Shown here one piece after another: positions 1 through 13,007 of a stretch of DNA of 64,000 bases. Each line of letters starts with the position of its first letter. Positions within the stretch are counted from its first letter, which is position 1. Below the pieces are notes generated by a model. That model worked only from the letters and a program-made list of their open reading frames with translations, made no database searches and was not told the DNA's origin. The stretch comes from Sipunculus nudus (taxonomy: Eukaryota > Annelida > Sipuncula > Golfingiida > Sipunculidae). The stretch is from NCBI GenBank assembly GCA_026874595.1, contig CM049318.1:32619956-32683955 (forward strand), given 5' to 3'. Made by a program: the position numbers and the translations under genes.

Positions 1-1
1 A

Positions 2-442
2 TCAACAGATGACGACCCCATTTTCACTATAATTCCAAATAATCGTCCCCACATGAGTAGTTCTGAGGATGTGAGCGAGTTGCATTTAGAACTTGAATTA
101 TCGGATGATACAGATGATGATGCAATTGCGTCTGATCACTCTAATCCATTCCTGATAAATGGTTCTACTGATGATTGCAATGCAAATGTTGATACCGTAA
201 TTACTACAGGTCTTGATGATGACGTCACTGGTGTGTTAAACGATGACGCCAAAGGTGATAATGACAATATATCACAACTACACGATGACCATGACGTCAT
301 CTCTAGTCATGATCATTATTATGATGGTAATAGCGCCCCAATATCTGATCAGAGTGGGGATCCGGATGTTAATCCAGTACGTAGATCTACCCGAGAACGA
401 CGTATGCCAGAACGTTTTGGGGACTATGTACTTAACGGGTGA
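2..442 (+). CDS. C-terminal tail of a Ty3/gypsy-type polyprotein (partial)
   Basis: The frame is open from the first bases of the window and stops at 440-442, so the 5' part lies outside. The first in-frame Met is at 53. The readable part is acidic, rich in Asp, Asn and Ser, and ends in a basic stretch RRSTRERRMPERFGDYV. Tails of this kind (RRSxRxRRxPxRyGDyV) are typical of the end of Pol polyproteins of Ty3/gypsy retrotransposons, after the integrase. The call is supported by the polypurine tract and LTR that follow about 430 bp downstream. No protease, reverse transcriptase or integrase motif is in the window, so activity cannot be judged. Confidence 0.7.
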   Translation, partial: STDDDPIFTIIPNNRPHMSSSEDVSELHLELELSDDTDDDAIASDHSNPFLINGSTDDCNANVDTVITTGLDDDVTGVLNDDAKGDNDNISQLHDDHDVISSHDHYYDGNSAPISDQSGDPDVNPVRRSTRERRMPERFGDYVLNG

Positions 443-886
443 TAATATTTTTAAACAAGTGCATGTGTTAACATAAGTATGTTTAGGATAAGTTCCTTCC
501 CTAAGCTACATGGCTCGTTCTGAGATTTGACGAGTCAGTGAAATCATTATACGATTGGTTATTTTTTGCGTATGCTGACTTTCTCCACTGCCACCAGTTT
601 CTGGGTTTTTCACTTTCATATATGTATACCTCATGTGAACATAATGTTCCAATATAAACATCTATCGGAAATCCTACTAGAGGCCGTCCACTGCTAATGC
701 TGTCATGCGCGACCTGTCATTCTTTGCAGTTAGTGTCGGGACGCCACTTCTCTACTGGGGGGAGCGTTTGGTATATGGTGTGGATGATGTGCTGTTGGTA
801 TGGTGTGGTGGATCTGATATTTTTTTTTTACCTAACTTTTCCCGTACATTGATGTCGGGTCGACATTTTTTCAAGTAGGGGGAGGA

Positions 887-1767
<881 letters not shown>

Positions 1768-3802
1768 TCAATATAAACTTTGTTACAGGTTCCCTTTTTA
1801 TTGTGTGCAGCGGTCCTGCGTGTGTTTCTTTTGTTGTGCGCAGGGGTGCCCCATGCGTTGTTGACATTTGGTTCGTGTGCTACGCGTAGCTCGTGTTGTA
1901 GCGGCCTCGCCTGGCCGGATGTTGCAGGCTCGGTTTAAACCGCATTGGTTGAACCCTGGATACACAGCGTTCTTTGATTAGTATGTTCTTTGAACGTGTG
2001 TACTGTGTTAGATTCTTTAGATTGTTCGAGTGTGTGTGTGTATTTGTTGAGAATTGTATATTGATTATATTTATATGTATATATATAATAATAATAATAA
2101 TTATAATAAATACAAAAGCCTGTGTAATCATTACAAATATTACCTTGTTGCAGAGATCACGTGAAATGAGCAAGCCATGTCAAATCCGCTTTCTCCACAG
2201 AGAAATAAAGGAAACTAAAAAAAAAAAAGAAAAAGGTCGAGGCCGTAAAATTACACAAGAAACAGAAACAATCCATACATGGACAACACTAATGGTCTGC
2301 CAGGCGAACGTCGATATTTTAGTTATGGAGACGTTGGCGTGGCCGACTTATCTATAGCATATTGTACAATTACAGTATATGGTGATGTGTGTAAAATTTT
2401 CGACCCCAGATTGTAATATGTGCGCCTGCGAAATGTTAATATTTTAAAACAAACATTACCATATCTCCTATCAAGAACTATATATTATCCAGTCTGAAGA
2501 CGAATAACTTAATAATATTACCACATTCAAATCCTCAAATTCAAATAGGATTTCGCAGATTTTTTTTTCTTGAGAAGACTCTCTTCTCGTGCTTTTGTTT
2601 TAAATTTTAAATAATAAATACAAATGGACAACAATCTTTTCCCTAGCTCTTACTTAATTAACACGAAATATTAGTTTATGACTCATTTTGTTTATACATT
2701 TTACCAATTTCTTTAAGGCAAATGAGTGTTGTTAACATGCAAAATGTCAGTAGTGAATTATTTAACCAATTAAAAAAATCAGAGGACCGTTTATGATTCC
2801 CATCGACAATACGGAGCTGCACAGAATTATGGTAAGGAAACACTTTATAGTCAGCAACAAGAATAGAAAATTTCCACAAAAGTGGCATCCCTTTGCAGGG
2901 GTCGTAATAATGCCTTTCAGACAGGCAAACACATGTACGGAAAAGCATTATTCATTTTGTACCAATACGTTGAAAAGGTAAACACCTAAATGTTTTCCAC
3001 ATTAGAAGCTGATAAGCAGTAACAAAAATAACATAAAAACGAAACATTTAACTAGTGGTCTTCTACCGTCTCCAAATATTTCCTTTATTTTCCTTTGAAA
3101 AATGATATAATTTCTAATACTTCCGGGCATTCCGGCCTTCATCTCCTATAGTTTCTAGTGCAATCGTGTTTCTGATATTGCCATTGTAATCATCCAGTCC
3201 TTTTGGAATGCAAGTGAGCATAAAGTATGGCATGTAAGATGGCAGAATCAGGATTACACTGATGGAAGTTTGACTGAAAGTTTGGTATGATGGTTGGGTG
3301 CATCTTTAGCGGGAAGGCATATATTTCGGCATAGAGGTAAACCTGTATTAATACCTTTCCGTTGGAAAGGTGAAACTTCAAAGTATTACGATCTCCAATT
3401 TGGGAAAATTGACACTGAGGTGTCGTTATTTGTTTCGACGTCAAATGTTCTATTTGTTATATTGCTATATCGGTCACATTGAAACAAAGTAAACAGGGAC
3501 GCGAAGTCATCAGCCGACCTTTTAGCAGAAGGCATTCTCTTGGAAGAGGTACGTATATTAACAATTATAAAACTTCATTCACTAGTTAAGAGCGCTTACT
3601 TATCTGTGAGAGCGCATAGTACTACATTGATACATTTTAAATATATCTGAAAAGACTCTCTTGATGTAAAATATTAGTCAAAGTAAAAAAATACAAGGAC
3701 TGAATGCAAAATATGTACTTAAAATGGGCGTTCAATAAGGATAAATGTATGACAACTGAAGGAAGAATCGAATAAATACATTATTCAAACGTTCAAATAC
3801 CT
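1768..3802. other. intergenic, no gene supported
   Basis: Only short open frames are present and none matches a family I recognise. A short (TAA)n tract is near 2086-2105 and an A-rich tract near 2218-2232. Confidence 0.5.
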
Positions 3803-4279
3803 TAGTTATAATATCTGTATCTAAGTAACATTAACCATGGTTATAATTTCTGTATCTAAGTGACCATTTACTATGATTATAATTTCGGTATCTTAGTAAC
3901 AGTTTACCATGGTTGTAATTTCTGCATCTTAGTAACAATTTACCATGATTAAAAATTTGTGTATGTTAGTAACAATTTACCATGGTTATACATTCTGTAT
4001 CTAAGTTACGTACACTTTACCAAGGTTATAATTTTTGTATCTTAATTACAATTTACCATGGTTATATTTTCTGTAGCTAAGTAACAATTTACCATAGTTA
4101 TACAATCTTTATCATAGTAAGAATTTACTATGGGTATAATTTCTGTATCTTAGTAACATTTTACCATCGGTATAATTTCTGCATCTAAATAACACTTAAC
4201 CATGGTTATAATTTCTGTATCTTAGTAACAATTTACCATGGGTGTAATTTTTGTATCTTAGTAACAATTTAATCCATGG
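3803..4279. repeat. 36-bp minisatellite, about 13 units
   Basis: Imperfect tandem copies of a unit built around TTACCATGGTTATAATTTCT followed by GTATCTTAGTAACAAT. The period is 36 bp; most units keep an NcoI-like CCATGG core. Units differ by several substitutions each, so the array is not very recent. No coding role is seen. Confidence 0.85.
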
Positions 4280-4409
4280 AAGAAATTTTTCAAAGGTGGT
4301 GTCCTGGAATGTTAATCAACCATTATAATTATTCCTGAGACTTTAAAAAAAATGATATGGTTTGGAACAACGGCCGTGGATATTGTGGTATTGCTGTACT
4401 ATAAAAGGT

Positions 4410-5586
4410 GGCATTCCATAAATGCGTATGCAGTATGTATGCGTCACGTATGGGTATGCAACTTGGAATAGAACACAATATATTCTCTTAGAGTGATTCC
4501 ATGCATGCGTTTGCAGTACGGAGGCGTACGGAGTACGGAGCGTAAACGTATGAGTATGCTGTACGTTTCGATCACTCAGGGTAGCGATTGAAAATGCATA
4601 AGGATGCTACCGGACGGGGAAATTCCAGTTAGTGATAGTCCGGTCGTCACTGGACTTGTTTTATGGTCTTAAGTTTTTCCTTTGTGGATTTTGTTTGCCT
4701 ATATATCAGGTGTGAAAAATATGTTGGTTGGCCTTCTGTCAGCCTTGGTCAATTTTTGCTAATGAGCATAAAACAAAATGGCCGCCAAAATAATGCGAAA
4801 ATAACAAAAATGTAATAATTGCCTTTACATTTGACAAAGAGGGTCATCCAATACATAAATTCTTGGGTATTATGACCCAGAGAATTCATTTTTGGTATTG
4901 TTTTAGTCATAATGACCACCATTTTCAATGGAGCTTTTCTCTCATTTAAAAAACTGTAAATATACTGAACACATGATTTGTGTAGTACGTATGTTCAAAA
5001 GCATTCTGCAGATCGAGGGTAAAAAATTTAATTAAACACTCAAGTATAGATGAAAATGAGATGATCAAACATTCTTGAAAACAGCTGTTATACATTATAA
5101 AAATAATATGCTTTTTTGTTACCTATGTATGACCTTCATGTTGAGACATAAGACACAGTTTTTATTTTCCCTCTTGTGTCACGACGAGGCCCGATATTTA
5201 CAACTTATACGATATTTTATTTAGTTGGAGGGGGGTAAGTGGCAAATGTAACAGTTATATGTGTTTGTATATAATATTTGAGGAACATGCATGACAAAAC
5301 ATTATGTAAGTTTTAAAGAATGTATTATGAAGGTTGTATGTACAAATGGACAAAGCTGTCACATGCATGGAAAACTAAGTGGTCTATCAAAAATATTATA
5401 TGTGGTAAAAGCCAGATCGAACAGCATTACAGACAGCTCTACTAATGAATCTGTATAAAATAAGCGTGATTTTGCTGCAAACGTACAGCATACTGAATAC
5501 CTATGAATGGAATGACAGACGTCCATTTTCTAACTGCATACGTACTGCATTCGAATACGTACCGCACACGAACGTATGGAAATGCT
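4410..5586. mobile_element. putative non-autonomous DNA transposon with imperfect terminal inverted repeats
   Basis: The left end (from about 4410, GGCATTCCATAAATGCGTAT) resembles the reverse complement of the right end (to about 5586, beginning AGCATTTCCATACGTTCGTG). Inner inverted repeats also match: GTATGCTGTACGTTT near 4553-4570 and its complement near 5480-5497. GTACGTATGC-like words recur in both ends. The interior has no long open frame. I could not fix a target-site duplication, so the superfamily is open. Confidence 0.45.
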
Positions 5587-5604
5587 AGCTTAATAACAAT
5601 GGAC

Positions 5605-5850
5605 AGTAATCGCCCAAAGTCATTGGCCCTGTGACGTCACCATTCGCACTTCAAAGATAGCCATATTGTCACATTTTATACGACCTGCTGGAAAGCATAT
5701 ATGCAATAAGACCCCATAAAACGCTCATCTGGAGTTTGTGTACGTTAAGATTTACACAAAAAAATTACCCATTGTAGATTTTTACTATACCTACCTCAAA
5801 GTCACATTTCAATAACATCCGCTATACCGTTCTTCAATTTCTTGCGGACA
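5605..5850 (+). repeat. dispersed repeat family A, copy 1
   Basis: Aligns by eye, at moderate identity, with 34495-34735 in the same orientation. Shared landmarks in order are AGTCATT, TGTGACGTCAC, ATTCGC, the AAACGCT words, GAGATTTTTAC or GTAGATTTTTAC, and TACCGTTCTT. No coding frame. The family is unknown to me. Confidence 0.55.
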
Positions 5851-6239
5851 CATAGAGAATAGAATGAAAACACAATAGGGTACCGCAGCATATGTCTTTA
5901 ATGAAACACATAACGTATGAGAAAAACATGAAAACTGTATAATTCCTCTGTATATTCCTATACATTTGAGTGGTTCGCTAGCAAGAATACATAACGTTTC
6001 ACTGCGTTGAGCTTAAATATGATAGTTGTCCCAACCGTATATATCGTTCAACGTTTGAATACTAGATGGCGCTGAGAATCAAAAGCAGTAGTTTCCGTAA
6101 ATAACAATATTCTTGTTCAAAGATACCCCATAACCCTCGCTTCGGGCAGGGGGTAATAAATTAGATTAGCAGTTCGAAAAGTACATTTATAGTGAAGTCC
6201 ACTTTTTTTTTCTCTTCCTTCTTCAGCGCTCGAAGACAC

Positions 6240-6745
6240 AATAGACATCACGATGAACTTTACGTGACCTTAATAGCATATTCATATATTGAATAATCAC
6301 GAGCAATACTGTTCCGTGAAGCCAATCAGTAGCCGTCAGTGACCTTACAATAACATAATTGGCATAATTTGTGAGACCTCTCCCAAACAAAACACGTGTA
6401 GTCTGTACCAGTACCTTACTCCTTAGTCGGCATGTTTTCAAGGATATTTTATTTTTATACAAAGGAGACAGTATAAAAATTTCTAGGCCAAAGGTTGCAG
6501 GAGCCTTTCCTCCGACTACCGAGTGAATGACAATGTCTTACCTGGCGCGTAATTCGTATGAGACAAATAATCCAAAATATAGCAAAACAGTTCACAGTGA
6601 CTGCGGTATACTCAACACTTGAGAAAAGAGATAGAGCGTTTCCAGTTGATGACATCATCAATGCGACATCATACGTCATCGACCTTTATGACGTCACGAC
6701 TGTGTTGTAAAGTGCTCATGCAACCAAAGGCATGGAAAGCCTTCT
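6240..6745 (+). repeat. dispersed repeat family B, copy 1
   Basis: Aligns by eye with 58565-59085 in the same orientation. Shared features include CCAATCA, TTTTATACnAA, GTGAATnAnAATGTCTT, TTCACAnTGnCTGCG and, near the 3' end, clustered TGACGTCA or TGACATCA palindromes. It lies just downstream of the lectin gene's stop codon and may supply its 3' end: an AATAAA on the minus strand is at 6448-6453. Confidence 0.55.
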
Positions 6746-6819
6746 GTGAAGGAGCGTTTAGGGGTCTCATTTTCATAATTAGGTGAAAAGGGCGGCGCAT
6801 ATGGGCTGTGGTTGTGAGG

Positions 6820-7058
6820 TCAATTGCTTTCAGCAGGTTGCCCTTTCTCGCATATCCCAACTCCTGGCACCGTTTCTTTCCCAAGATACCACTTAAAACT
6901 AAACCTTTCCGCCAGGATGTAATGTCTTTCGCTACTGGCCACTTTCTCCTGTCCTGATTCCAGGTTGAAATAGGTGATATTTTCTTTGGTCACTGACCAG
7001 ATCCATCTCCCATAGATAAACTGCGCCCCAGTCCAGTAACTGTTGAGAAGGATGTTCG
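6820..7058 (-). CDS. lectin gene exon 3: second half of the C-type lectin domain
   Basis: Acceptor ATCAACAG at 7060-7059, stop TGA at 6822-6820. The residues YWTGAQFIYGRWIWS correspond to the WIGL and WxWS region, and GICEKG to the final Cys of the domain. Near the end, His-Tyr-Ile-Leu-Ala (HYILAE) sits where the third canonical Cys is usual, and no partner Cys is present before GICEKG. Confidence 0.65.
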
Positions 7059-9243
7059 CTGTTGATAAAAAAAAACATAAATATGACTAGCGGTATACTC
7101 ATAATTCCGACATGCGTCCTGTGACATCCGGGTTTTAGTATTTATGTACAATGGACCCCCATGAGCGGTTTCGAGAAACTGGGAGATATAAAACTGTCAG
7201 AGTTAAACAAGTCTTCGGGGTTGCGACAGGAAAGTACTCCGGAGACCGCTAGCGTCCAGGCAGGCGAGTATCTGTCTAAGGAGAGTGAGATGTGCGGCAA
7301 GTTGACACGTATCGGCAGAGTGTAGGGCGGAATAAAGATTTTTTGGACCAGCCAATTGATCAGTTTAAAAAATGGAACAAATCTGACTATTGTAGTATAA
7401 AGATGAGTGAGTTTCTGGCAGAGATGACTCAGAGTAGTTTGCAGTTGTTAATTTTTTGGTCTTAAAGTTAGCGTAAAATTATGATCTATTTCTGTAGGCT
7501 CAATGTACCTTTGAAATTCCAGTACGTGTCATTGTTTTGTTTTTCGTTTTTTTTCTGCTTGTCCTTAGGTTTTAAGCCTTATATGTTATACAACCCCTCC
7601 CAGTACTACTAAACATAATAATTTCGGTTATAAGTTTCAGTAGTTATAATTTGAAGTCTAGTCTGTTTAATTTCTGTAAAATTTCTGTAAAATAATTTGA
7701 ACTTTGGCATGTACGCTTTGGTTTGTTTTGATTTGTCTTCTCTTATTTACAGGTACTGAGCCTTTAATATATCGTACATCCCCTACCAATATTACGTAAG
7801 AAACATTTTTTTCGGGTCTTTCTACTTATTTTTTATGGAGGTAACCTCCTCACTTTTTATGCTGACTTATCTAATTCTAAATATCTGCAGAGTTCGATTT
7901 CGGGTTCATGTTATTTCGTATCCTGGTGACACCCAGACCTGGTGTCTACCGCACTTGCGAACCCTAGGTGTGTCATCATCTATATTACTTGGTTATAAAA
8001 CGGAGACTTTATGTCCTCTTGTGAATATGTATCTATGTGGGCATGTTTGGTTAATTACAGGTAGTTGTGGTATCTTACCGGGTCGATCAATGTTTGTGAA
8101 GGTCATTTTGAGGTATTTCATCTCCTTCTCGTCCTCTATGCTTACCAGTCCTCTCCCACTCATCTCACACTCCTCCTTGGCGCTTAGCCACGACATAGCT
8201 TTAGAAAGCATCTTGTAGCAGGATCCGTAGCGTTTCATTAACGATCGATACACATGAGGGTAGTTACCGCATGACACTGATGCCAAAAAAATAAATAAAT
8301 AAATAAATAAAATCAACCTTTAAAAAGAAAAAAAATCGGAGACAGCGCACACCCCAATCCTTGATCATCAAAACATCATCTCCTAACCACAGGCCCATGC
8401 CCCTTGATTCTTAAATCTACAATATATGTAGTCGACATATCCTCTGTTTGTTAGACATACTTCACTGCATATCAGCTGGTAAGCGCTTCAATTGATAAGG
8501 CAAAACCAAAATATATAAATTGTTCTACGGAGGCGCCGGTCATAATATTTTTCTCTTTGGGAATGAGAAATGTCTTAAAATGTCTTAAACTACTTGAATA
8601 TAAATTTCATTCTTCTTTGCAAAAAAAAAAACTCCAAATATAAAGTGCGAAAAGCACCAGTTCATGGAGAACTAGTAGTATCTTGTGGTATCTTTGTCTT
8701 TAAAGAATTAATTACCGTCAAAGCAAGTTTAAACCATCGATATATCCATCTATTGACCCATACTTTCATAATTTATCGCAGTTCCACGTGTTGCAATATT
8801 TATTGGCACTAATGGATGGGCAAAATATCAAATTTTCTTACTTTAATTGAAATTTGATTCTTGTAAATGTTTTACATATCAATCGATTAAGAAAGGATTA
8901 AATAATGATGTAATATGGTATCACATAAAACAAATTAGCATATATAGATTGAGAAACCTACCACAGGGTTTTTCCATCTCTTTTTCTTCGATTTTCCCCA
9001 GTGTTCCCGCCTCAGTCCCCAACAGAGTAAACTGAAAACGGAAGCTACATTGTTCCTGGCCCTGAGGCCTGGGCATCCATGCTGACATAGACCCCGACAG
9101 TAGTCCCCAAACCGGCCGGTTAACTGCTCCCTAGTCAGTTTTGTTGGTAGCCCGGCGTCGTTGGCCGGGATCACATGTGCAATAAGAAATACAGCTGAAT
9201 AATAGAAGACAGAATAAACCGTACAATCATAATATAGATGCAT
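6820..9243 (-). CDS. C-type-lectin-like secreted protein, three-exon model
   Basis: Predicted exons in transcript order are 9243-8958, 8276-8079 and 7058-6820. They join in phase 1 to give 240 residues. The first exon would supply a signal peptide (MHLYYDCTVYSVFYYSAVFL and onward) and a basic, Cys-containing spacer. The second carries the start of a C-type lectin domain (GSCYKM, SWLSAKEECE, LVSIEDEKE). The third carries its end (SYWTGAQFIYGRWIWS and GICEKG). Such proteins are usually secreted carbohydrate or microbe binders. The EEC and ICEK cysteines are present, but the inner pair normally near the end of the domain is not seen. No EPN or QPD sugar-binding triplet is visible, so classical calcium-dependent sugar binding is doubtful. 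Exons two and three are well supported; the first exon is less certain. Confidence 0.6.
8079..8276 (-). CDS. lectin gene exon 2: first half of the C-type lectin domain
   Basis: Acceptor ...GCATCAG at 8279-8277, donor CCCG|GTAAGA at 8079/8078; enters and leaves in phase 1. The residues GSCYKM, AKEECEMSG and LVSIEDEKEMKYLK match the alpha-helical first half of C-type lectin domains. Upstream is an intron-like T/A-rich stretch that also reads as hydrophobic residues; I treat it as intron. Confidence 0.7.
8958..9243 (-). CDS. lectin gene exon 1: signal peptide and basic spacer
   Basis: Starts at ATG 9243-9241 and is open to a donor near 8958 (GTA G|GTTTCT, phase 1; an alternative GTG|GTAGGT three bases earlier would be phase 0). 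It encodes a hydrophobic leader followed by Cys residues (YCRGLCQHGC) and a polybasic KSKKKRWK. Only phase 1 fits the next exon. This could instead be an unrelated open frame. Confidence 0.35.
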
Positions 9244-9395
9244 CCCCAAGTAATGAAAATTAGATTGCTGAATTTTATCCATAGATAAAATTAAGAATTC
9301 ACCGTTTCAAGACACCGACGAGGTTTAACAATTATTTTGGAAGATTATTCTGATTGCAAACAGCTACTACTACATTACTATTGCAAACTTAGCCG

Positions 9396-9490
9396 TACGC
9401 TCCTCGCCGAGAGGGTTTACACTGCGTGCCGTCCTCCAATAAAGGAGATTTGGAGTGACTGCGGTGTATAACCAATTCGCGAGGAGCGTA
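9396..9490. repeat. short inverted repeat (12-bp arms)
   Basis: TACGCTCCTCGC at 9396-9407 is the exact reverse complement of 9479-9490. The weaker TTACACTGCG and its counterpart lie inside. It may be a fold-back relic or a small MITE. Confidence 0.5.
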
Positions 9491-9499
9491 ACTAAGCGG

Positions 9500-11487
9500 C
9501 CTATTTTTGCCTCTATGTGGATCTATATGAACGAATCTTAATAACAGAAAATTGAACATTTCTCTGTAAAACTGCATAAATTTGTTGTCCCATTAGAATA
9601 GCAGTGCATTTTATTGCGCCGATGAAAGTAGCAAAACTGTGTTTTCCTCTACAAGACGTTACGTGTGCACAGACACCAAGACAAAGACTCACCACCAAAT
9701 AATGACATCCGATATATGAGGGCCTTCATTTGTTCATAGTCAATTTAGTAGTAAATATCGATTCTACAGAAACCTGAATCCACCTGAGTTCTAAAAAATA
9801 CATTCGTAAGCTTTATGCCTGATCACTAAATAAAAAAAAAACTATTACCAAGAGAATATTACAGTAACAATTTAATTGTATCTCACGTGGACAAATGGTG
9901 CCACTGCACGCCCTTCTGCCAGTAAAAGTCTAAATAATCCATGAACAGCTATGATGCAAAAACTGGGAACACAGTCCATGGGCTATGTTTCCCCCAATCT
10001 GCAAGTAATTACCTTTTATATTCATGAACAAGTTCATAAGACGTAACATTAAACGTTGAATAATCCACATCACTTTGCTTTCTATGATATGTTTTTATAT
10101 GTTGGGGCAAACGGACACCGTGTCATTATGCGAGAGAGCGGACATATACTGGTGAGAAGTTAACTCAACAAATAAAATTAATTTAAACTATTAACCTCCT
10201 GAATAACATTCTAAACAGTTGCCTTAATGATTGTGATACCTATGATTAAAAAAAGGAACAACCAGGATTTTATGATTGTCAAATGACTGTGCTTGTATGC
10301 ATGGTATATTTTCCAATTGGCACATTAATATAGGTTACAGTGACCTTTGTCAAACGGTTAAGAGTTATGTGGCTTGTCTGACTAATAGGGTAATCAAAAT
10401 CACGTTTTGACCCAAACCGCGCAGAATGTCTTTGTGAAATTATGTCAGGTAACTAAACAGATTTGCCCAGGACCTCATTGGATGCAAAGTTAGGTCTAGC
10501 GGTTACAATTGGAGTCCTGTTAACGGACGCACGGATGCCATGACTTACAAAGACTCATGGCTTTGGTTAAGATGACTGTCAGTCAGCTGAGATAAAAATG
10601 TTGCAAAACATGTCTCCTCCCTCCCTCAACTGAACGAACATTGCTTCGTTGCCTAATTTTTATATCCAGTCTGAAGCCCCTTAATGTTGGTTCCCAAGTA
10701 CGAATGCAAAGAAGGCAAAATTACAAGGAAAAAAACTCAGTTGCATACGTACTGCAAAAGACCTCGGTTTCTGTCCCTGCTGACTGCCTACAGGAATGCG
10801 CTGGGGGCCCGATCCTGTCAGGAGGCAAATTAACTATAGTGTACAAAATGTTCGGTCTCTCGTCTGGGAGTAATGCCTTTTAACTCGATGGTTTTTGTCT
10901 GCTTCTTTAATAAATGGGCGGATTAGGGTCTTTGTTATAGCTTTCGTTCAAGGTTAAGTTACAATGCTGCTCGGTTAAAGTATTGTCATTCCTGTCACTT
11001 TCATTGACAGATCTGAAAAAAAGTACCTGTTGTAAAACAAATTTAATAGCCATTGTTGCATGCGCGAAACGGATTGATCGTATAAATTTCCGAGATGTGC
11101 GTGGTAATGTGAAGAGTAAGGAGACAATTAGAAACAAATACTTCAGGGATAATTGTTCTCGTGACATTTAAATAAAAAAACAGAAAGCATGTTCATTCTT
11201 ACACGTGGACTTTTATTATAAACCATAGATAATTACAGAATAAAAATGTGACCGGCGTGTTGCTGCAAGGACTGAGACAGCATGATAATAATTTAAGTAA
11301 GATTTTGCATATGAAAGAAGGCCTTCAGTTAGCTTAGGATCAAAGAACCTTTGTAAATATTCATTAAGATGTCCATATATCTGAAATTTAACCTGTCATT
11401 CACTTTATGGCTCGGGGTTTATGTACTCTATATGCATGTATTACAATGCCAGTTAGGGTTTGCCCAGAGTTTCTTCACAGGTTTCGG
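9500..11487. other. intergenic, no gene supported
   Basis: Short open frames only; none is recognisable. No repeat structure beyond A/T tracts was noticed. Confidence 0.5.
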
Positions 11488-11495
11488 GACGTGTG
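11488..11495 (+). repeat. left target-site duplication GACGTGTG
   Basis: This 8-mer is repeated exactly, in the same orientation, at 17949-17956 immediately outside the inverted-repeat arms. Confidence 0.75.
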
Positions 11496-12425
11496 TTGCA
11501 GCCACTATTGTAATAACGTTCACTATTGTAATAATTATTACAAAAGTGGTTGGTAAGGGCCAGTTTTTGCCAACCACTATTTTAATAACGGTCACTATTG
11601 TAATAATTATTACAATAGTGGTTGCAAATGCAACCACTATTGTAATAATTTTATATTACAATAGTGGTTGATATTACAGGCGGAAAATTTTCCTAGATTT
11701 GTCGAGATTCCTCCAAACAAATGACATTTCCGAAAAAAAACCTACACAATTCATACTCTGTCTACCCAAAAAACGCATCAGTTTGTGTTTCATATGTTAT
11801 TACACTAGTGAACTTTATTACATTAGTGACCGTGTCGAGAAACCACTATTGTAATAACGGTCACTATTGTAATAAAAACTAGCGGCCACCTTTATTTTTT
11901 TTACCACTGGAGAAATAATTCTATCGTCGTTCATCTTGAAATGGCATGCACCATTGTTTTAAATTTGAGCTCAATTCTAAAATGCTGCAGAATTGTAGTA
12001 TTCCAAACTTTATTATCACTCTTACATCATAAATTATAGCAATTACGAAATTTATTACAATAGTGAACGTTATTACAATAGTGACCGTGTCGAGCAACCA
12101 CTATTGTAATAACGGTCACTATTGTAATAAAAAAAATAGCTGATACTTTCATCTCACCACTGAAGAAATAATTTCCCTCATATTTCATCTTGAAATGCCT
12201 TCATCTTTTTTTTATATTTGTGTTCAAGTGTAAAATGCTGGGGAACTATAGTATTCCAAACGTTATTATCCACGCTCATGTCATTAATTACACCTATAAC
12301 GAAATTTATTACAATAGTGAACGTTATTACAATAGTGACCGTGTCGAGCAACCACTATTGTAATAACGGTCACTATTGTAATAAAAAAAAAGCCGCCACT
12401 TTTATCTCACCACTGAAGACATGAT
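11496..12425. repeat. left inverted arm of the fold-back element (about three units)
   Basis: It begins with a palindrome-rich head (11496-11670). Units then recur with a period of about 250 bp: the GACCGTGTCGAG core is near 11827, 12084 and 12338. Each core is flanked by facing TTACAATAGTG and CACTATTGTAA words that could form hairpins. Confidence 0.8.
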
Positions 12426-13007
12426 TTTTCCGAATTTAACGAATTTAACGAAATTCATAAAAGTAAAAGGTTAGGGATCTTTATTATTCAGAATACATTT
12501 ACAATCCTGTCATACGTGTTTATTTATGCCACAAACGACATTTATTACAACAGTAACAATTATTGCAATATTTAAGGCAAATAGTTCCTCCGATTTTTAA
12601 TGTTAACATTGGAGTTCTTTTATAATTTCGTGGTCTGGGATTTTCTTTTTTTATTTACCACGCTGAGCCATTTTTATCTCGCTATCTATATCAGTAAAAT
12701 AAAACTCTGGATTAACGCAGTGTTATCTTATCCTCATTATTCATTATAAGCGAGTAGTTAAAAAAATTACAGTTAATGGAAAGTACATTCGTTGTTCGTG
12801 AAATGCAATTCTTAAAGGTAACTAGACATTTCTTGGCACCGCAGGTGCCAGTGTATCCCCAGACATAGAGCCCCCCCCCCCTTTAAGAATAAGCCCCCAT
12901 TTTTAGCAGCATATACTGACACTTGGCATATTTATTGTTTCTTCCATCTATCAATCCACAATCTTGTTGAAGATGTTGGTCCTGCTACCTTGATCTTTTT
13001 AAAGATG

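Noticed and set aside
11369-11671. 100-residue hydrophobic frame (Ile/Thr/Val repeats)
   Set aside because: It is a translation of the TTACAATAGTG-type repeats of the fold-back arm, as are the similar frames at 16880-17194, 17363-17743 and 17717-18001.
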